Counted from the first letter of the stretch, positions 33,113-46,000 are shown. The stretch is DNA of 64,000 nt from Ipomoea triloba (GCF_003576645.1 NC_044919.1:26017421-26081420); one strand, 5' to 3'. The notes: a model not told the origin generated them from the sequence alone. Translations and numbers: made by a program.

Positions 33113-36100
33113 TGAACTAAGAAAAAGGGGTCGAGCTCATGACCTTAAACGAGCACTTCTTGGGATGCAACCCAAGTCTTTTAAATTTCTTGCATTTTAA
33201 TTTTTGCTAGTTTAATTTGCATGATGGATTGTGAATAATGAATTTGGGTGTTACTTGCTTTATTTTGAAATTGCATGATCCTAAATGATTTTTTGAAAAT
33301 TTTTGAGCCTTAGTTTTTGTGTTTATATGGTTTTGGAGTTGAATTTTTGCTTAATTGAGTGTTGTTTTTGGTGTTGGGTTAGCTTAATGTTCTATTTCTG
33401 AAAACATTGGAAAGTCTCGTCGCGTCCAAAGGAGGACTCGACGCGTCGATAGAATTAAGGGCCAAAATTCCTGCATTCTGGAAAATTTCGTCGCGACGAG
33501 AGGTCCCAGGCTTATCCTTGTTTTACGTTCTGGAAAAGTTCGACGTGTCGAGAACTAGTCTCGACGCGCCGAGTTGTTGCCGTAGCAATTTTTAGAAAAA
33601 TCTGTAGGGCTCGACGCGTCGAGCCTCTGCCTCGATGCGTCGAGCCCCGTGGTCAGCTGTTGACCGAGATTTTTAAACCCTCTTTTCCCAAAAGTTTTCA
33701 TTTGGTCTTCTTCTAACAGCAGCTCCTACACGCGTTTTCTTTGCATTCTCTTCATCTCTTGCTTCCAAAATTCACTCACATTCACTCCAACTCCATCCTA
33801 AAGCTTCAAGGTAGCATGCTCACCCTTTTTCTCCATCAATTTCTCTTATTTTTGTTCTAAATTTCATAGTTTTTGGGCATGAAACCTAACCCACGAATTT
33901 TTGCTAATCTTTGAATTTTGTGAATTGAAATGCATTGGGATAGTGTTTCTATGCATCTTTTTTATCTTAGTGTTGCTCTTACATGTTCATAATACATTAC
34001 ACTTGAATTTTGAAAGAAGAAACTATGTTTACTCTCTTTACTTGCTTATGAATTTCCATGGTTAGTTATTTTAATTTTGTTTAATGATTAGTGTAGGTTT
34101 ATGTTGCAAATGCTCATGATTGATTGTATTTGAGGTGGTGATATTTGTTGTGATGAAATGGGTTGAATGGGGACACCAATTGCACTAAGCTTCTTTGTTC
34201 AAATTCTTGCACACAAGGTGTTTGATGAAATGCTCCAATAGAATTCTTGATATTTCTTGCATTGTTTGCTTGCATATTGTTCTATGTTTCACATTAATCA
34301 ATGTTTGCAAGTATTGTCCTCACTTTATGATGTTGTAGTTATGAAATACCTCCAAGAGTTTGGCGCCCAAACAAAAGACAAAGATGGGAGTCATCACAAC
34401 ATACTCAAGGGCCTCCTCCTCTTATTTTCCACTACCACCACCTGAAGGCGATCATCATTAGCAGGTCCAGGGATGCCCTTCAATCCCTTTCCCCCGATTT
34501 ATTTTGTTGCATTGGGACAATGCAACTCTTTAAGTGTGGGGGGAAGTGTGGTTGAATGGATTTTCCCTTTTATATTTTTATATCTTTATCTTTTGTTTCA
34601 GTATTTAGTTTTGACTACTTTTGAATCTTCTCCTGAAAATAATTTTGAACTCTTACTCCTAATTGTCTTACTTTTTTTGGGTTTCTATACAGAAAAATTG
34701 TGCTTTTATGTTGAAAAATATGCTCATTAGCTTGTTAGTTTCCCCACTTGAATTTTTGTAAATATGTTTTGCTCTTGCTTGGATGATTCATGATCTTCTT
34801 GTTGATAAATTACTTGTCATGGCACCTAGTTGCAATTATTCTCTCTTGCCGGTTTGTGGTTTGTTTGGTTGAACTTGTTGCATTCCAATGTGTCATTGAT
34901 GAAATCAAAGTGAAACACATGATTGAGCTATTCTCTTGCCAATGTCCTTGATTAACCGTTTAATAATTGAAATAATTCCTAATCTAGTGGTTTGTGCTTC
35001 GCTTGTGAAAGTTTATGCGGAATTCCGGCATTGCCTCATTAATTGGCTTGATGGAACTTGCATCAATACTCCTCTAAAATGTAGTCTAATTGTTTGCATG
35101 CTTAGAAATGATATATTTAAGCCATTTTTGTTCACCTTTAGCCTTTAAACCTATCCATATCATATGTTTTTATCCCTTGTGTCCCCTTTGAGCATTTTTC
35201 TTTGTTTAATAAGTGCTAAGCACTTAACCCCTCTTCGTGAATTTTTCTTGTTTAACCCTCATCATCAAACCTTTAGCCGTTAGCCAAATATGTTCCCTTC
35301 CACCCTTGAGAGAATTTAGCATTTATCTTTGATATTCTTGTAGAAGAGATGTTTATGGAGCTTAGAGTTAGAAAGCAACATATTACTTCGAAATGTCTAA
35401 GTGTGGGGGTCTTGATCGTTTGTATATAGTAATTTACTTCTTGGGAAGTTTGCTAGCATTTGAATAAAGTTTGCTTCTATATATGAAAAAATTCAAAAAA
35501 AATATCATAAAATCAAAAATCAAAATCCCAAAGTTGTTTCTTTGAAAAGTTGTTGTTTGTCTTTGAGAAAAATCAAAAAGAAAAGAAATGAAGAATAAGA
35601 GTTTGAATAATTTGAAGTTTGTAAATAGTTATTTGGAAAGTTTGTATTCGACCCCCACTTTATTATAATGTTGCCTTGATTCTTAAAGTTACATTTGGCT
35701 CCTTTGGTCATATTTTTCCCATCTCTTCTAAGATTTCATAAGGTAGATATTTGTGACATTCTCTTTCTTTTGTTAATTTTTCCATACCCCTTCTTTGTTA
35801 GCCTTAACCCTTAGCCCCGTTATAAGCCAATAAAAGACCTATTTGATCTTTGCATGCAACTTTAGGTCTATACTAGGAGGAGTATGAAAGGCAAGCCTCT
35901 GGGATATATTTCTAATGCCAAGTTTTGCATAAACCTAACTTAGTATGTGTGCACACTAGATTTCTCACTATAAATAATTTTGGTGCTTGGATATTGGCCT
36001 GCGAATGGATCTTGTGTGTCAATCTGAGATGATTCTTGAAACATGTTGTCATGTGACAAGTCGGTTTGTGGATGTTTGGTTGTGCGAGAAAGGTATGCGT

Positions 36101-36174
36101 GACTTGTATGCTTGACTTGAAATTTACCCATTTGTTTGCTTGAGGACAAGCAAAGACTCAAGTGTGGGGGAGTT
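33113..36174 (+). other. Athila-like 3' internal non-coding region
   Basis: A long spacer between the protease frame and the 3' LTR. It holds CGACGCGTCG dyads at 33410-33650, a second GTGTGGGGG tract near 34533 and the polypurine tract at 36161-36174. Short open frames show no domain. Confidence 0.7.
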
Positions 36175-37625
36175 TGATATAATCTCAATTGTGCATATTT
36201 TTCTAATGAATTTGAATCAACTTTTGAGCTTAAATGAATTAAATTGACATCTCCAATGTATATTCCTTGTTTTCTCTATTAGATATGGTTTCATTCTTGA
36301 TTTGAGTGTTTTATGGTGTTTGTTAGTGTTTTGAAACCATTTTAGATCAAATGCAAAGCAAGGGAACATTTAAAGACATGTTTGGAGTCAAAATGGATGA
36401 AGAATGCTTACATTGAGGCCTCGTCGCGTCCAGAATTTCCAGTGTGCGAAAGTGTTGAGCAGAGACCAGGGCTCGACGTCGAGCCCCAGCCTCGACGTCG
36501 AGCCCCAGCCTCGACGCGTCGAGCCAATGCCATAACATTTATTTAGAAAATCTATAGAGGCTCGACGTGTCGTGAATCTTGTGACAGCACAAAAATCTGT
36601 TTCGCGGAATTGCCTATTTTGCCCCAATTTTTTGCTCCCACTATATAAGGCTCATTTTCCCAAAACCCTAGACCGAAGCTGCGTTTTTAGGAGGCAAAAA
36701 GGAGTGAGTGAAAGGTGTTGTCTCTTCAATGGAGTGAATGAGGGATCCACCACTTTCGGAGAAGAAGATTGTCATCTCAAGGAGCTATCAAGGCTTTGGG
36801 AGGAAGAAGGAAAGCTTGGAAAACTATATTCGGGAGAATTTCCTTTCCTTTCCTTTACTTTCTTAGTCTTTGTAAACTCTTTATTACTTGAGCTTTAAAT
36901 TCTATCCTAGCCATGATTGGCTAAAGTAATTTTGAGATTTATGGGTGATAGGTGTTTATGAATCCTATTTGCCTTGTTCTTCATGTTTAATGATATGTTT
37001 ATATTTGGGTTTCATAACTTATGATGCAATTGTGATTTCTATTATGATGCTTGTGATTAAAGGACTAAATTACTTATATCTTGCTATAGTTGTGTCTTAA
37101 TGGAAGTTAGGGCATATATTAGAGCACTCACGTTTGCACTTGACTTTTGCACCTTGGGAGAGGGCAAATTTGTTAAGGGATTTCGTTTAGATTGCTTGTT
37201 CTTGATTAGTTCTTTATTGTGGGTTTGAATTATGGGAGTAATTCCTTCCCCTTTGTGAATGCAATCATCCACATTTGTTAGAACCCAAATTACATATCTC
37301 ACCTTAGTATGGCATTAGGAGACTAAACACTTAAACCCGAAAATCCCACTCTCTCTATATTGTTTTCATCAACTAGCTTTCATTATTCTATTTTATTACT
37401 ATATTTGCAATCGTTCAAACACCAATTTCGTTAGGATTAGCTTCATAAGAATATATTAGTAACTATTGTTCGATACGCCCCGCTTCCCTGTGGATCGATG
37501 CCCTGGAATACTCCGGGTATTTGTTTGTTAAAATATGCTACAACCATTGTCTGATTCGTTTAACGAGACTTGACTGAAGTTATTTTTAATCCAATTTTTC
37601 ATAATATTAAGTTTAGCATTAATAT
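36175..37625 (+). repeat. Athila-like 3' LTR
   Basis: Partner of 30695-32142. It carries a rearranged cluster at 36468-36525, where CTCGACGTCGAG replaces the longer palindrome twice and the phrase AGCCCCAGCCTCGACG is duplicated. Confidence 0.8.
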
Positions 37626-37919
37626 ATAAAATTTATATATTTAGAAATTGTATTAACAGTACTATTAAACACAAAAAAATAATTTTAAAAATAATAAAAA
37701 TTTACTAAAGAAAATAAGCAATGAAGAAAGAGTTGGTTTGACCAATGAATAGTAAATAGGACAGGTAAAATGTGACAGATGGAGTATATATTATTAGGGA
37801 AAATCTTACCCAATAGACACAATTAGTTAATAGGTTTTTTGTCTACTCGACACGATATGACATGATAAGTCATTTAAAACCCATTAGACATGTTAACAAG
37901 TAGTATCACAAAATTGCCA

Positions 37920-38293
37920 AGTCTAGGCTATGCCTCCAGGAAGAGGAGGCTATATATTTCCGGTGGTTGATGCATATATACAAAACAGTACGTCACAACA
38001 AACGTCATAAACGATGTTGGTTCTGCAAATGAATTGAAAAATTATCCATCTAGCTACAAGGAAAGAAAGTAAAAATTTAAAAGGATGGCCGACTTGGTAG
38101 AGTATCATTTTTGTATTTAAAGGTTACGAGTTTGATTCTTGTCAACATTTTTTCAAGTGATTTTCCTTGTACAATTTATCTTTTCTATGTAGTCGTGGTC
38201 TTTCCAACATACTTTCTTAAATCATTTTTACACAGAAGTGAAATTTACCTAATAATTCATGCAGGTTCACATAGTCTTCCAGAGAAGGAAATT

Positions 38294-38327
<34 letters not shown>

Positions 38328-38340
38328 TAAGCATTCATTT
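37920..38340. repeat. Diverged repeat, copy 1
   Basis: It aligns with about 41010-41400 through AGTCTAGG, GGCTATGCCTCCAGGAAGAG, GTCACAACAAACGT, CCATCTAGCTACAAGGAAAG and GTGGTCTTTCCAACAT. A related tail motif (GACAACTAAAGACTAAAGAC) recurs near 40192 and 41654. Copies are clearly diverged. Confidence 0.7.
38298..38328. repeat. GA microsatellite
   Basis: About 15 GA dinucleotides. Confidence 0.85.
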
Positions 38341-38397
38341 GATGAGAACAATATATAGTTCTGTAAATAATCTTATTATTGATCAATCCATGAATTT

Positions 38398-38596
38398 TTA
38401 ATTTAAAATTCGACAGGTGAGTTGTTACACACTCCTTAGCGGATTTCGACTTTCATGACCACCGTCCTGCTGTCTTAATCGACCAACACCCTTTGTGGGA
38501 TCTAGGTTAGCGCGCAGTTGGACACCGTAATCCGGCTTCCGGTTCATCCCGCATCGCCAGTTCTGCTTACAAAAAATGGCCCACTTGGAGCTGCTT
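38398..38596 (-). pseudogene. Retroposed 25S rRNA fragment with 16-bp target duplication
   Basis: On the minus strand about 180 nt match plant 25S rRNA: CTCCAAGTGGGCCATTTTTT, AACTGGCGATGCGGGATGAA, GCGCGCTAACCTAGATCCCA and AAGGAGTGTGTAACAACTCA, ending CACCTGTCG. A few transitions separate it from the rRNA sequence I know. The insert is flanked by ATCAATCCATGAATTT on both sides (38382-38397 and 38597-38612), a perfect 16-bp duplication. That indicates integration of an rRNA piece by LINE-type target-primed reverse transcription rather than by recombination. It cannot form a ribosomal subunit. Confidence 0.88.
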
Positions 38597-38984
38597 ATCA
38601 ATCCATGAATTTGAAGTATGAAGATATGTATTTATAAGGATACAAAGAATTCTTGTCAAAATAAGAATGATAAATAAATTTTCAAAAAAAAAAATGATAA
38701 ATGATAATATTTCAAATATATAGGGTGTGAGTCCTAATATCTTCCAATTAAAATTTGTGGGGGAAGATAAGTCCACAAAAATTGGATAATGACCCAGAGA
38801 ACTCAGCGACTCATGACAGTAACGACTAAAGACTGAAGACTTGAAATGCAGTTAACATGTATTTTGGTGATCAGACTTTGCAATTTATTGCAAACTGACC
38901 ACTATGGTATTGAATATTGAAATCCCCAGCATATAATTTAAATATAAGTTTTATAGAATTAATTCTATTTAGGATTTTTCGAAT

Positions 38985-39260
38985 ATAGCGATTTTGTCAC
39001 ATTTAGTCATAAACTTTTAAATTAATTATATGTGGTGCTTCAAATTTCAAGCTATGCACCCGTGGTCCTTTAATTTTCAAATTTTAACTAGCCGTGGTCC
39101 TTCAACTTTCAAACGTTAACCAGTCATGGTCCTTCTGAAAGGACGACTTTGCCGGGCTAAAACTAACAGAAGGATCACAACTTGTTAAAATTTGTAAGTT
39201 GAAGGACGGCATGTGGTTAATTTGAAAGTTTAAGACTAAACGTGACAAAATCACTATACT
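38985..39260. mobile_element. Foldback MITE
   Basis: The left arm GATTTTGTCACATTTAGTCA, running through TAAACTTTTAAATTAATTAT, pairs with the reverse complement of the right arm (GATTTTGTCACGTTTAGTCT). GTGGTCCTTCAA-type tracts repeat inside. The target duplication is unclear. Confidence 0.6.
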
Positions 39261-41009
39261 CAGAGGACTTCATAAGACATTAATTAACTCAAGTTTTATA
39301 TTTTATATAGCAAATTTCATTTTTAACCTTCGGTTATTGTGGTGACATTGTCACATTTAATTTAGTCTTACTTTTTTAATTTTGTTAGATTACATTCCAA
39401 CTTTCATTTGTTTTCCAATAGTATACGATAAACATTATTAAACATGATGTGTTTGTAGTGTAATATATACGTATTTACATTAAACTTTATTTTTATGAAC
39501 ATATAGAAACATTACAAACCTACTACATACTAAGTAAATGGAATAGATATAATGTATTTGCACTTTAGTGTTTATGTACATTAATATTTAGGTTTATGAA
39601 TATATAGAACCAATATTATAAACATAATAAATTAAAAATGGTATGGACTATTATATATATATAACACAATTATTGATGCTGTTAACGACTTGATAATGAA
39701 TACTTACCTAATTAGCTTTACAAAATTAATTATAATTTCTGTATTTCAAAATTTAGCTTGTTGGTGTAAAAATCTCAATAATTATATCGTGGAACGTACA
39801 ATTATATCCAATGAATTGAAAGATATCCCATCTAGCAACAAGAAATGATTAGAAAAAAAAAAAGTCTCAAAATGGATGGACAGAGTAAATTGAATATGAT
39901 TTTTATATTTGATTGTCACATGCTTAATTTTTATCAACACCCCTCACAATTAGTGAATACGAGTTGCCTTGTCAACCAAAGAAATAAAAAAGTGATAGTG
40001 ACAAAAGGAGAAAAAAAAATACAAGTGATGGTGAGACTACTGACTAGTAAATTAAAGAGAGAAGAAATTAAAAGATTCATTCAATGTTGTACACCGCTAT
40101 ATATTCTTAGTTGTTGACGGAACAAACTTACAATTTGTGGTGGAATAAATTCCCATAAAAATTGGTTAATGACGGAAAGAGCTCAAGACAATGACAACTA
40201 AAGACTAAAGACTTACAAGTTGCAATGCAACTATCAAAGTTAATATGAATTTTGGGTGATAAATTTAAAGTTAAGTAACTAATTTTTTTAAAATAAAATT
40301 ACGTAACTAATACTCGACTTTGCAATTTATTGCAAACTAAGAATGTTAGGATTGAATTTTGACCTACCTAGCGTAAAATTTAAATATTTATATTTTAAAG
40401 AACAAATTTTACTTTTAATATTTGATTAGTGTGTTATTGTTGTATTTTGTTTTATTTTTTAAATTTTTTGTATTACATCCTCGGCAATTAGATAAAGTGC
40501 CATTTTCCCATTAATTCGTGTAAACGCGTTCAATAACAAGTTGACATGATAATGACATGAACATGATAATGTTAAATACGAGCATGACCCGTTAAGGTTA
40601 ACATAATAGAATTTTAAACACGAACATGTGCAAATTTTTAACGGGTTAAATAGGTTGACACGATAGACATATATACACGCTTATTAGTTAACATGTTTTG
40701 GATCTACTCGACACAACATGACATGATACCTCATTTAGAACTCGTTAGACATGTTAATATAATTTTCTTTTTAGAAAATAAAATTTTAGAAAAAAATATA
40801 TTTTATTAGATCTACAATTAAATCAACAAAATAGTATATATATTTAATTCATAACATATCATAATATTCATAAAATAATAAAATAATATTTAAAATTCAT
40901 AACTAATGCTAATATTAACGGGTTAAGTTGGTAGTAATAAATACTAACTTGTTATTTGTGTGTCTAATTTCGTATGATGTTAACAAGTTGCTCGTATCAC
41001 AAAATTGCC
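39261..41009. other. AT-rich intergenic DNA with diverged repeats
   Basis: No gene is seen. A tract like AACATGATAATGTTAAATAC..ATGACCCGTTAAGGTTAACA at 40540-40620 is also found, diverged, at 23290-23360 and its duplicate. The two are probably copies of one unnamed repeat. Confidence 0.45.
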
Positions 41010-41400
41010 TAAGTCTAGGACTCTAGGCTATGCCTCCAGGAAGAGGCTATTTCCTGTGGTTGATGCATACATTGATACAGTAGGTCACAACAAACGTTAA
41101 AAGATGTTGGTTTTGCAAATAAATTGAAAAATTCTCCATCTAGCTACAAGGAAAGAAAGAAAAAAATTCAAAAAGATGACCAAGTTGAGTGGATAAAATA
41201 TGATTTTTATATTTAAAGATTGCAAGTTTGATTTTTATTAATATTTTTCAAACAGTCTTCCTAGTGCAGTTTATCTCTCTTATGTAGCTGTGGTCTTTCC
41301 AACATGCTCTCCTAAACAATTTTTACACAAAAGTAAAATTTACCTAGTAGTGTTTGTAGGTTTACATAATCATTCAAAAAACAGGTTTTTTTTTTTTTTT
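41010..41400. repeat. Diverged repeat, copy 2
   Basis: Partner of 37920-38340. Confidence 0.7.
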
Positions 41401-42169
41401 AATGAAAATGTATTCTCCTATTAAAATTTGTGGTGGAAGATAGTTCCCCAAAAAATTGGTTAATAGACTAAAGACTAAAGACCAAAGACCTGCAATGCTG
41501 CTATCATAGTTAACATGCATTTTGGGTGATCAGACCACTGTGATATTGACTTGCAAGTCTTTTGTCTTTAGTTGTTGACGGAGCAAACTTACAATTTGTG
41601 GTAGAATAAATTTACCTAAAAATTGGTTAATGACTGAGAAAGCTCAGGATAATGACAACTAAAGACTAAAGACTTGCAAATAACAATGGAATTATCAAAT
41701 TTAACTTCCGAGTGCAATTTATCTCTCTTATACGCAACTAATACTCGACTTTGCAATTTATTGCAAACTGAACATATCGGTATTGAATATTGACCTGCCT
41801 AGCGTAAAATTTAAATACAAATTTTATATTTTAAAGAATAAATTTTACTTTTAGTCTTTGATTAGTGTGTCATTGTCACATTTAGTCTCATAATTTATTT
41901 ATTTATTTATTTTGCATTACATCCTTGGCTATTCGATAAACGACTATATCACCATTTTCCATTCCGCCAATCATGCAATGGTAGAACTGAGGATCGTGAC
42001 TAAAATTTTTCATACTATGTCAATTAGCTTTTGTTTTGGGTGATCAAAATTACGTAATTAACAATTATATCGAAACCTTTAGAATTTGAAAATTTAACCC
42101 ATCTTTGTATCTTGTGACAATTGTATGTGTCCAATTATAACATTTGACTCGAGAAATAATCAAATCATA

Positions 42170-42335
42170 AAATCATTTTTTTAGAGTAAAAGTTTAATGC
42201 ATTAAATCATCAGAGAGGCAAACAACAAGGAAAGGGGAGGACTATCAAATCATTCCCCGCAACTTGACTCAGAAACGGCTTCCCTTGCAACAATGTGGGC
42301 GACACGATTCGCAGATCGCTTAGCAAAATAGAAGT
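42170..42335 (-). mobile_element. LINE 3' end (RNase-H-like C-terminus and tail)
   Basis: On the minus strand the frame reads FYFAKRSANRVAHIVAREAV then SESSCGE and stop near 42250. RSANRxAHxxAREA is the end of the RVT_3-type RNase H domain found in plant L1-type LINEs. It is followed by a short 3' region and a run of seven A at about 42175-42181. The rest of the element is missing (5' truncation). Confidence 0.75.
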
Positions 42336-42933
42336 CTACACCATAAAATAATTTATCAAAATTTCTACTGCATAGAACTAAAAATTGAATGAATAAATTA
42401 CATGTTAACATTTTTTATCAAATGGTAGAATGACAAAATTTTAAATAAAAGACTAACTGTGATAAGTAAACATTAAAGTAAAAAATGTAATGTAATAAAA
42501 ATTAAAGAATAATAAGACAATGTGATTTTCAAAAAAAAAAAAAAAAAGACTAAATGTCAAAATAATTAAAAATTAAAAGTAGAATTCGGTGGTCTTGCAA
42601 CGTACAATTATATATTAGGTTATAGAAGTGTAGTGATAACTGATAATAGTGCCTCCAGTCCTCCACGCAGAAGTTTGCAGTTAAAAGAAATACAATACGT
42701 ATCAAAAAAAAAATACAATAAATTAATGATGATCGATGGTGCCAAATAAACAAAGAAATTAATTGAAGTCATAATTATCATTTTATTTCTTCTATTCACT
42801 AATTAGCTTTCGAGTTTTTCTTTAATTTGCAGTATTTTACACCGAGTGAGACATGCATTTTCCAGTCCATGTTTTTTGTAGTTTTCAAGGAAGCTTCCAG
42901 CCCATTTTAGTAATAGCTATAGCATATGAAGTG

Positions 42934-42944
42934 TGTATATATAT
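42934..42944 (+). promoter_or_regulatory. Probable TATA box of the LRR receptor-like gene
   Basis: TGTATATATAT lies about 85-95 bp upstream of the ATG at 43030. Other TATATATATA tracts nearby (42995-43004) are too close to the ATG. Confidence 0.45.
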
Positions 42945-43029
42945 CTATTATCCACCAAACAAATAAACATAAGCAAAGCATTCATAGAGTCATATATATA
43001 TATATTAAGCTTGAAAAACTTTCCTCATA

Positions 43030-46000
43030 ATGGGGACGATTTCCGTCCATCAAATTGGTTATTTCTTCATCATCCTCTTTACCTTTGTGCTTATGGATCT
43101 GTGCAATTGTAGTGGAAGCAACAACATGGGGGTTTGCAAGGAGAGGGAGATGCAAGCACTATTGTGCTTCAAGAAGGAGTTGGAAGATCCAATGAATCGA
43201 CTCTCCTCTTGGGTTGATGGAGTTGATTGTTGCACAAAATGGGAGGGAGTTGTGTGCCACAATGTAACCGGCCATGTTGTTCAACTCCGGCTAACAAATC
43301 CCAACTATGGTTTTGAGTTTGATCATCTTCCAAATGGTACACTCAGTCCTTGTTTACTAGAATTGAAACAATTAAGTCACCTTGATTTTAGCGGTCTTAA
43401 TGGATATTTTAGTGGATCTCGAATCCCTAATTTCATAGGATCTTTTGTAAACTTGCAATATCTTGATTTATCCAATTTGGGATTTCAAGGGATCATTCCC
43501 CATCAACTTGGAAACCTTACAAGTTTGCACACCTTAATTTTAAACTTTGATGATATGAAGTCTGTCATAAAAACTGATAATCTTGACTGGTTGTCCAATC
43601 TTTCAAATCTACGGTTATTGGACCTGAGTTATGTTAATCTCAACATGGCACATAATTGGCTAGAGGCCATTAATATGCTTCCTTCCTTGCGTGAGCTTCA
43701 TTTATCGGGTTGTGATCTGCCCAAATTACCCCAGTCACTTCGCCTTCTAAACAATTCTTTACTTGAAGTCCTTGATCTTTCCTTTAATATATTCAACACT
43801 GTTGTTCCTAAATGGATGTTTAATCTGAATAACCTTGTTTCTCTTGATCTATCATTTTCTAATTTTCTAAGTCCCCTACCTGATGGTCCTTGGAACTTGA
43901 CATCCATTATCACTCTTAGCATCGGTGGTAATGAAATGAATGGTTCATTGCCTAGTCAATTGTTTCATCTTAGTGGTTTGGTATCTCTTAGCCTAAGAGA
44001 TAATCAATTTCAAGGTCCCTTGCCCAATGGTCCTTGGAACTTGACATTTCTTAGTGTTCTTGACATTTCCCAAAATAATTTGAATGGCTCATTACCCCAT
44101 CAATTGTTTGGTCTTAGTCACTTGGTATCTCTGGACATAGGTTACAATCAATTGCAAGACCCTTTACCCAATGGTTTTTCAAACTTGACTTTCCTTAAAA
44201 ATTTGGATGCTTCTGGTAACCACATGAATTGCCGCATACCAAATTGGATTTACGATTTGACCAATCTAGAGTCACTTGGTCTTGGTGACAACCAATTGCA
44301 GGGAACCATTTCAAATTCTATTTCTAATTTGACGTCTTTGTGTGCCCTTTATCTCGATGGAAATATGATTACTGGAGAGATACCAAAGCAAATTGGGAAT
44401 CTCAACAAGCTGCAAGTGCTTTCTCTCTCTCAAAATATGCTTACGGGAGAGATACCAAAGCAAATTGGGAATCTCAACAAGCTACAAAGGCTTAATCTCA
44501 ATGGAAATATGCTTACTGGAGAGATACCAAAGCAAATTGGGAATCTCAGCAAGCTGCAAGTGCTTTCTCTCTATGAAAATATGCTTACGGGAGAGATACC
44601 AAAGCAATTTGGGATACTCAGCAAGTTACAAGAGCTTGATCTTGCAAGAAACAGGTTATGTGGACTTCTTCCTGAGAATTTGGGGTATTCATTTCCAATG
44701 ATTGAAAACTTGTACATTTCAGATAACAAGTTGGAAGGCATAGTGACAGAAAATCACTTTGTTAATCTCACAAAGTTAATCACTTTAAGTGCATCTGGAA
44801 ATAGATTAACCATGCGTGTCAATCCAAACTGGACACCTCCCTTCCAACTTGAGGAGCTTTATCTAAGTGGCTGGAATTTGGGTTCTCAATTTCCTCTTTG
44901 GTTGCAATCTCAACATCAAATTTCTGCGGTGGACATTTCTAATGCTGGAATAGAGGGTGAGCATCCAATTTGGTTATGGAACTTTTCTTCTCAAATCGAA
45001 TTAGTTAATGTTTCACACAATCAATTGCAAGGTCAAATTCAAAATATATCATTTCACCCAACTAGAGATATGGGTATTGGTATATTAGTGTATTTGGGCT
45101 CTAACCAATTTAGTGGTCCCTTACCTCATATCTCTAGTCACATAACTGAGTTAGACTTGTCAAACAATTTTTTCTCAGGAGATGTCTCCGACTTCTTATG
45201 TCATACACAAAATATGCCAAATAACCTTCGAATACTTCATTTGGGAGGAAACGATTTATCTGGAGAAATTCCGGACTGTTGGATGCATTGGCCAAACTTG
45301 AAAGTATTATATATGAAGGAAAACAAATTGGTTGGAAGCATACCAGATTCCATTGGGCTTTTGAATATGTTGGAGTCTTTAGATGTGCACAAGAACATGC
45401 TTTCAGGTCATATACCTCCATTGTTGCAAAATTGCACCTCTCTATTTAAAATTGATATGGGTGACAATGGATTCACAGGGAAAATCCCAAGATGGTTGGG
45501 GACTAGTCTTCCATATTTAACAATCTTAAGTCTTCGATCAAATAAGTTTTATGGTGAATTGCCTCTAGAGTTTTGTCATCTCACATCCCTTCGCATTTTA
45601 GACCTTTCCAATAATCACTTCTCTGGTTTAATACCCAGGTGTTTTAAAAATTTCACTGCAATGATCAATGAAGAGGATTTTTCCAATGCAAAATTTGAAA
45701 TGAGTTATTCAACTTTTGCAAATTACTTCGGTGAAAGTGCTCTAGTTACAACAAAAGGACTTGAGTATGAGTATGCTTCTATCCCTTTATCATTGTTTGT
45801 TGAGATGGATCTTTCAAGTAACAATTTCATTGGGGACATTCCAATTGAATTGACCAATCTTTTGAGATTGAGATCCTTGAACTTATCAAGAAACAATTTG
45901 ACTGAAAATATCCCTACGGAAATGGGGAACATGAAGTTATTAGAATCACTTGATCTTTCAAGAAATCAACTTTTTGGAAAAATTCCATCAAGTTTCTCAA

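Larger units (their letters stand above)
30695..37625 (+). mobile_element. Athila-like non-autonomous LTR retrotransposon
   Basis: Two direct repeats of about 1.45 kb (30695 to about 32142 and 36175 to about 37625), both starting TGATATAATCTCAATTGTGC, flank an internal region of about 4 kb. AGTGTGGGGGAGTT just before the right LTR is the polypurine tract. The interior begins directly in the C-terminal part of gag plus an aspartic protease (32087-33112). Reverse transcriptase, RNase H and integrase are absent. TAAGTGTGGGGGGAAGTGTG near 34532 and TCTTGGGATGCAACCCAAGT near 33159 are typical of the Athila lineage. The primer-binding region appears deleted at the LTR/gag junction and I could not identify a target duplication. 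It lies within a Stowaway-like MITE. Confidence 0.85.
30669..37786. mobile_element. Stowaway-like MITE split by an LTR element
   Basis: The left end TACTACCTCCGTCTCATTTT and the right end (reverse complement TATACTCCATCTGTCACATT) fit the Stowaway consensus CTCCCTCCGTCYCATTTT, bounded by TA. The two halves are now 7 kb apart because the Athila-like element lies between them. Confidence 0.7.

Noticed and set aside
38398..38596. Functional rRNA gene
   Set aside because: Only about 180 nt of the 25S, with substitutions and flanked by target-site duplications.
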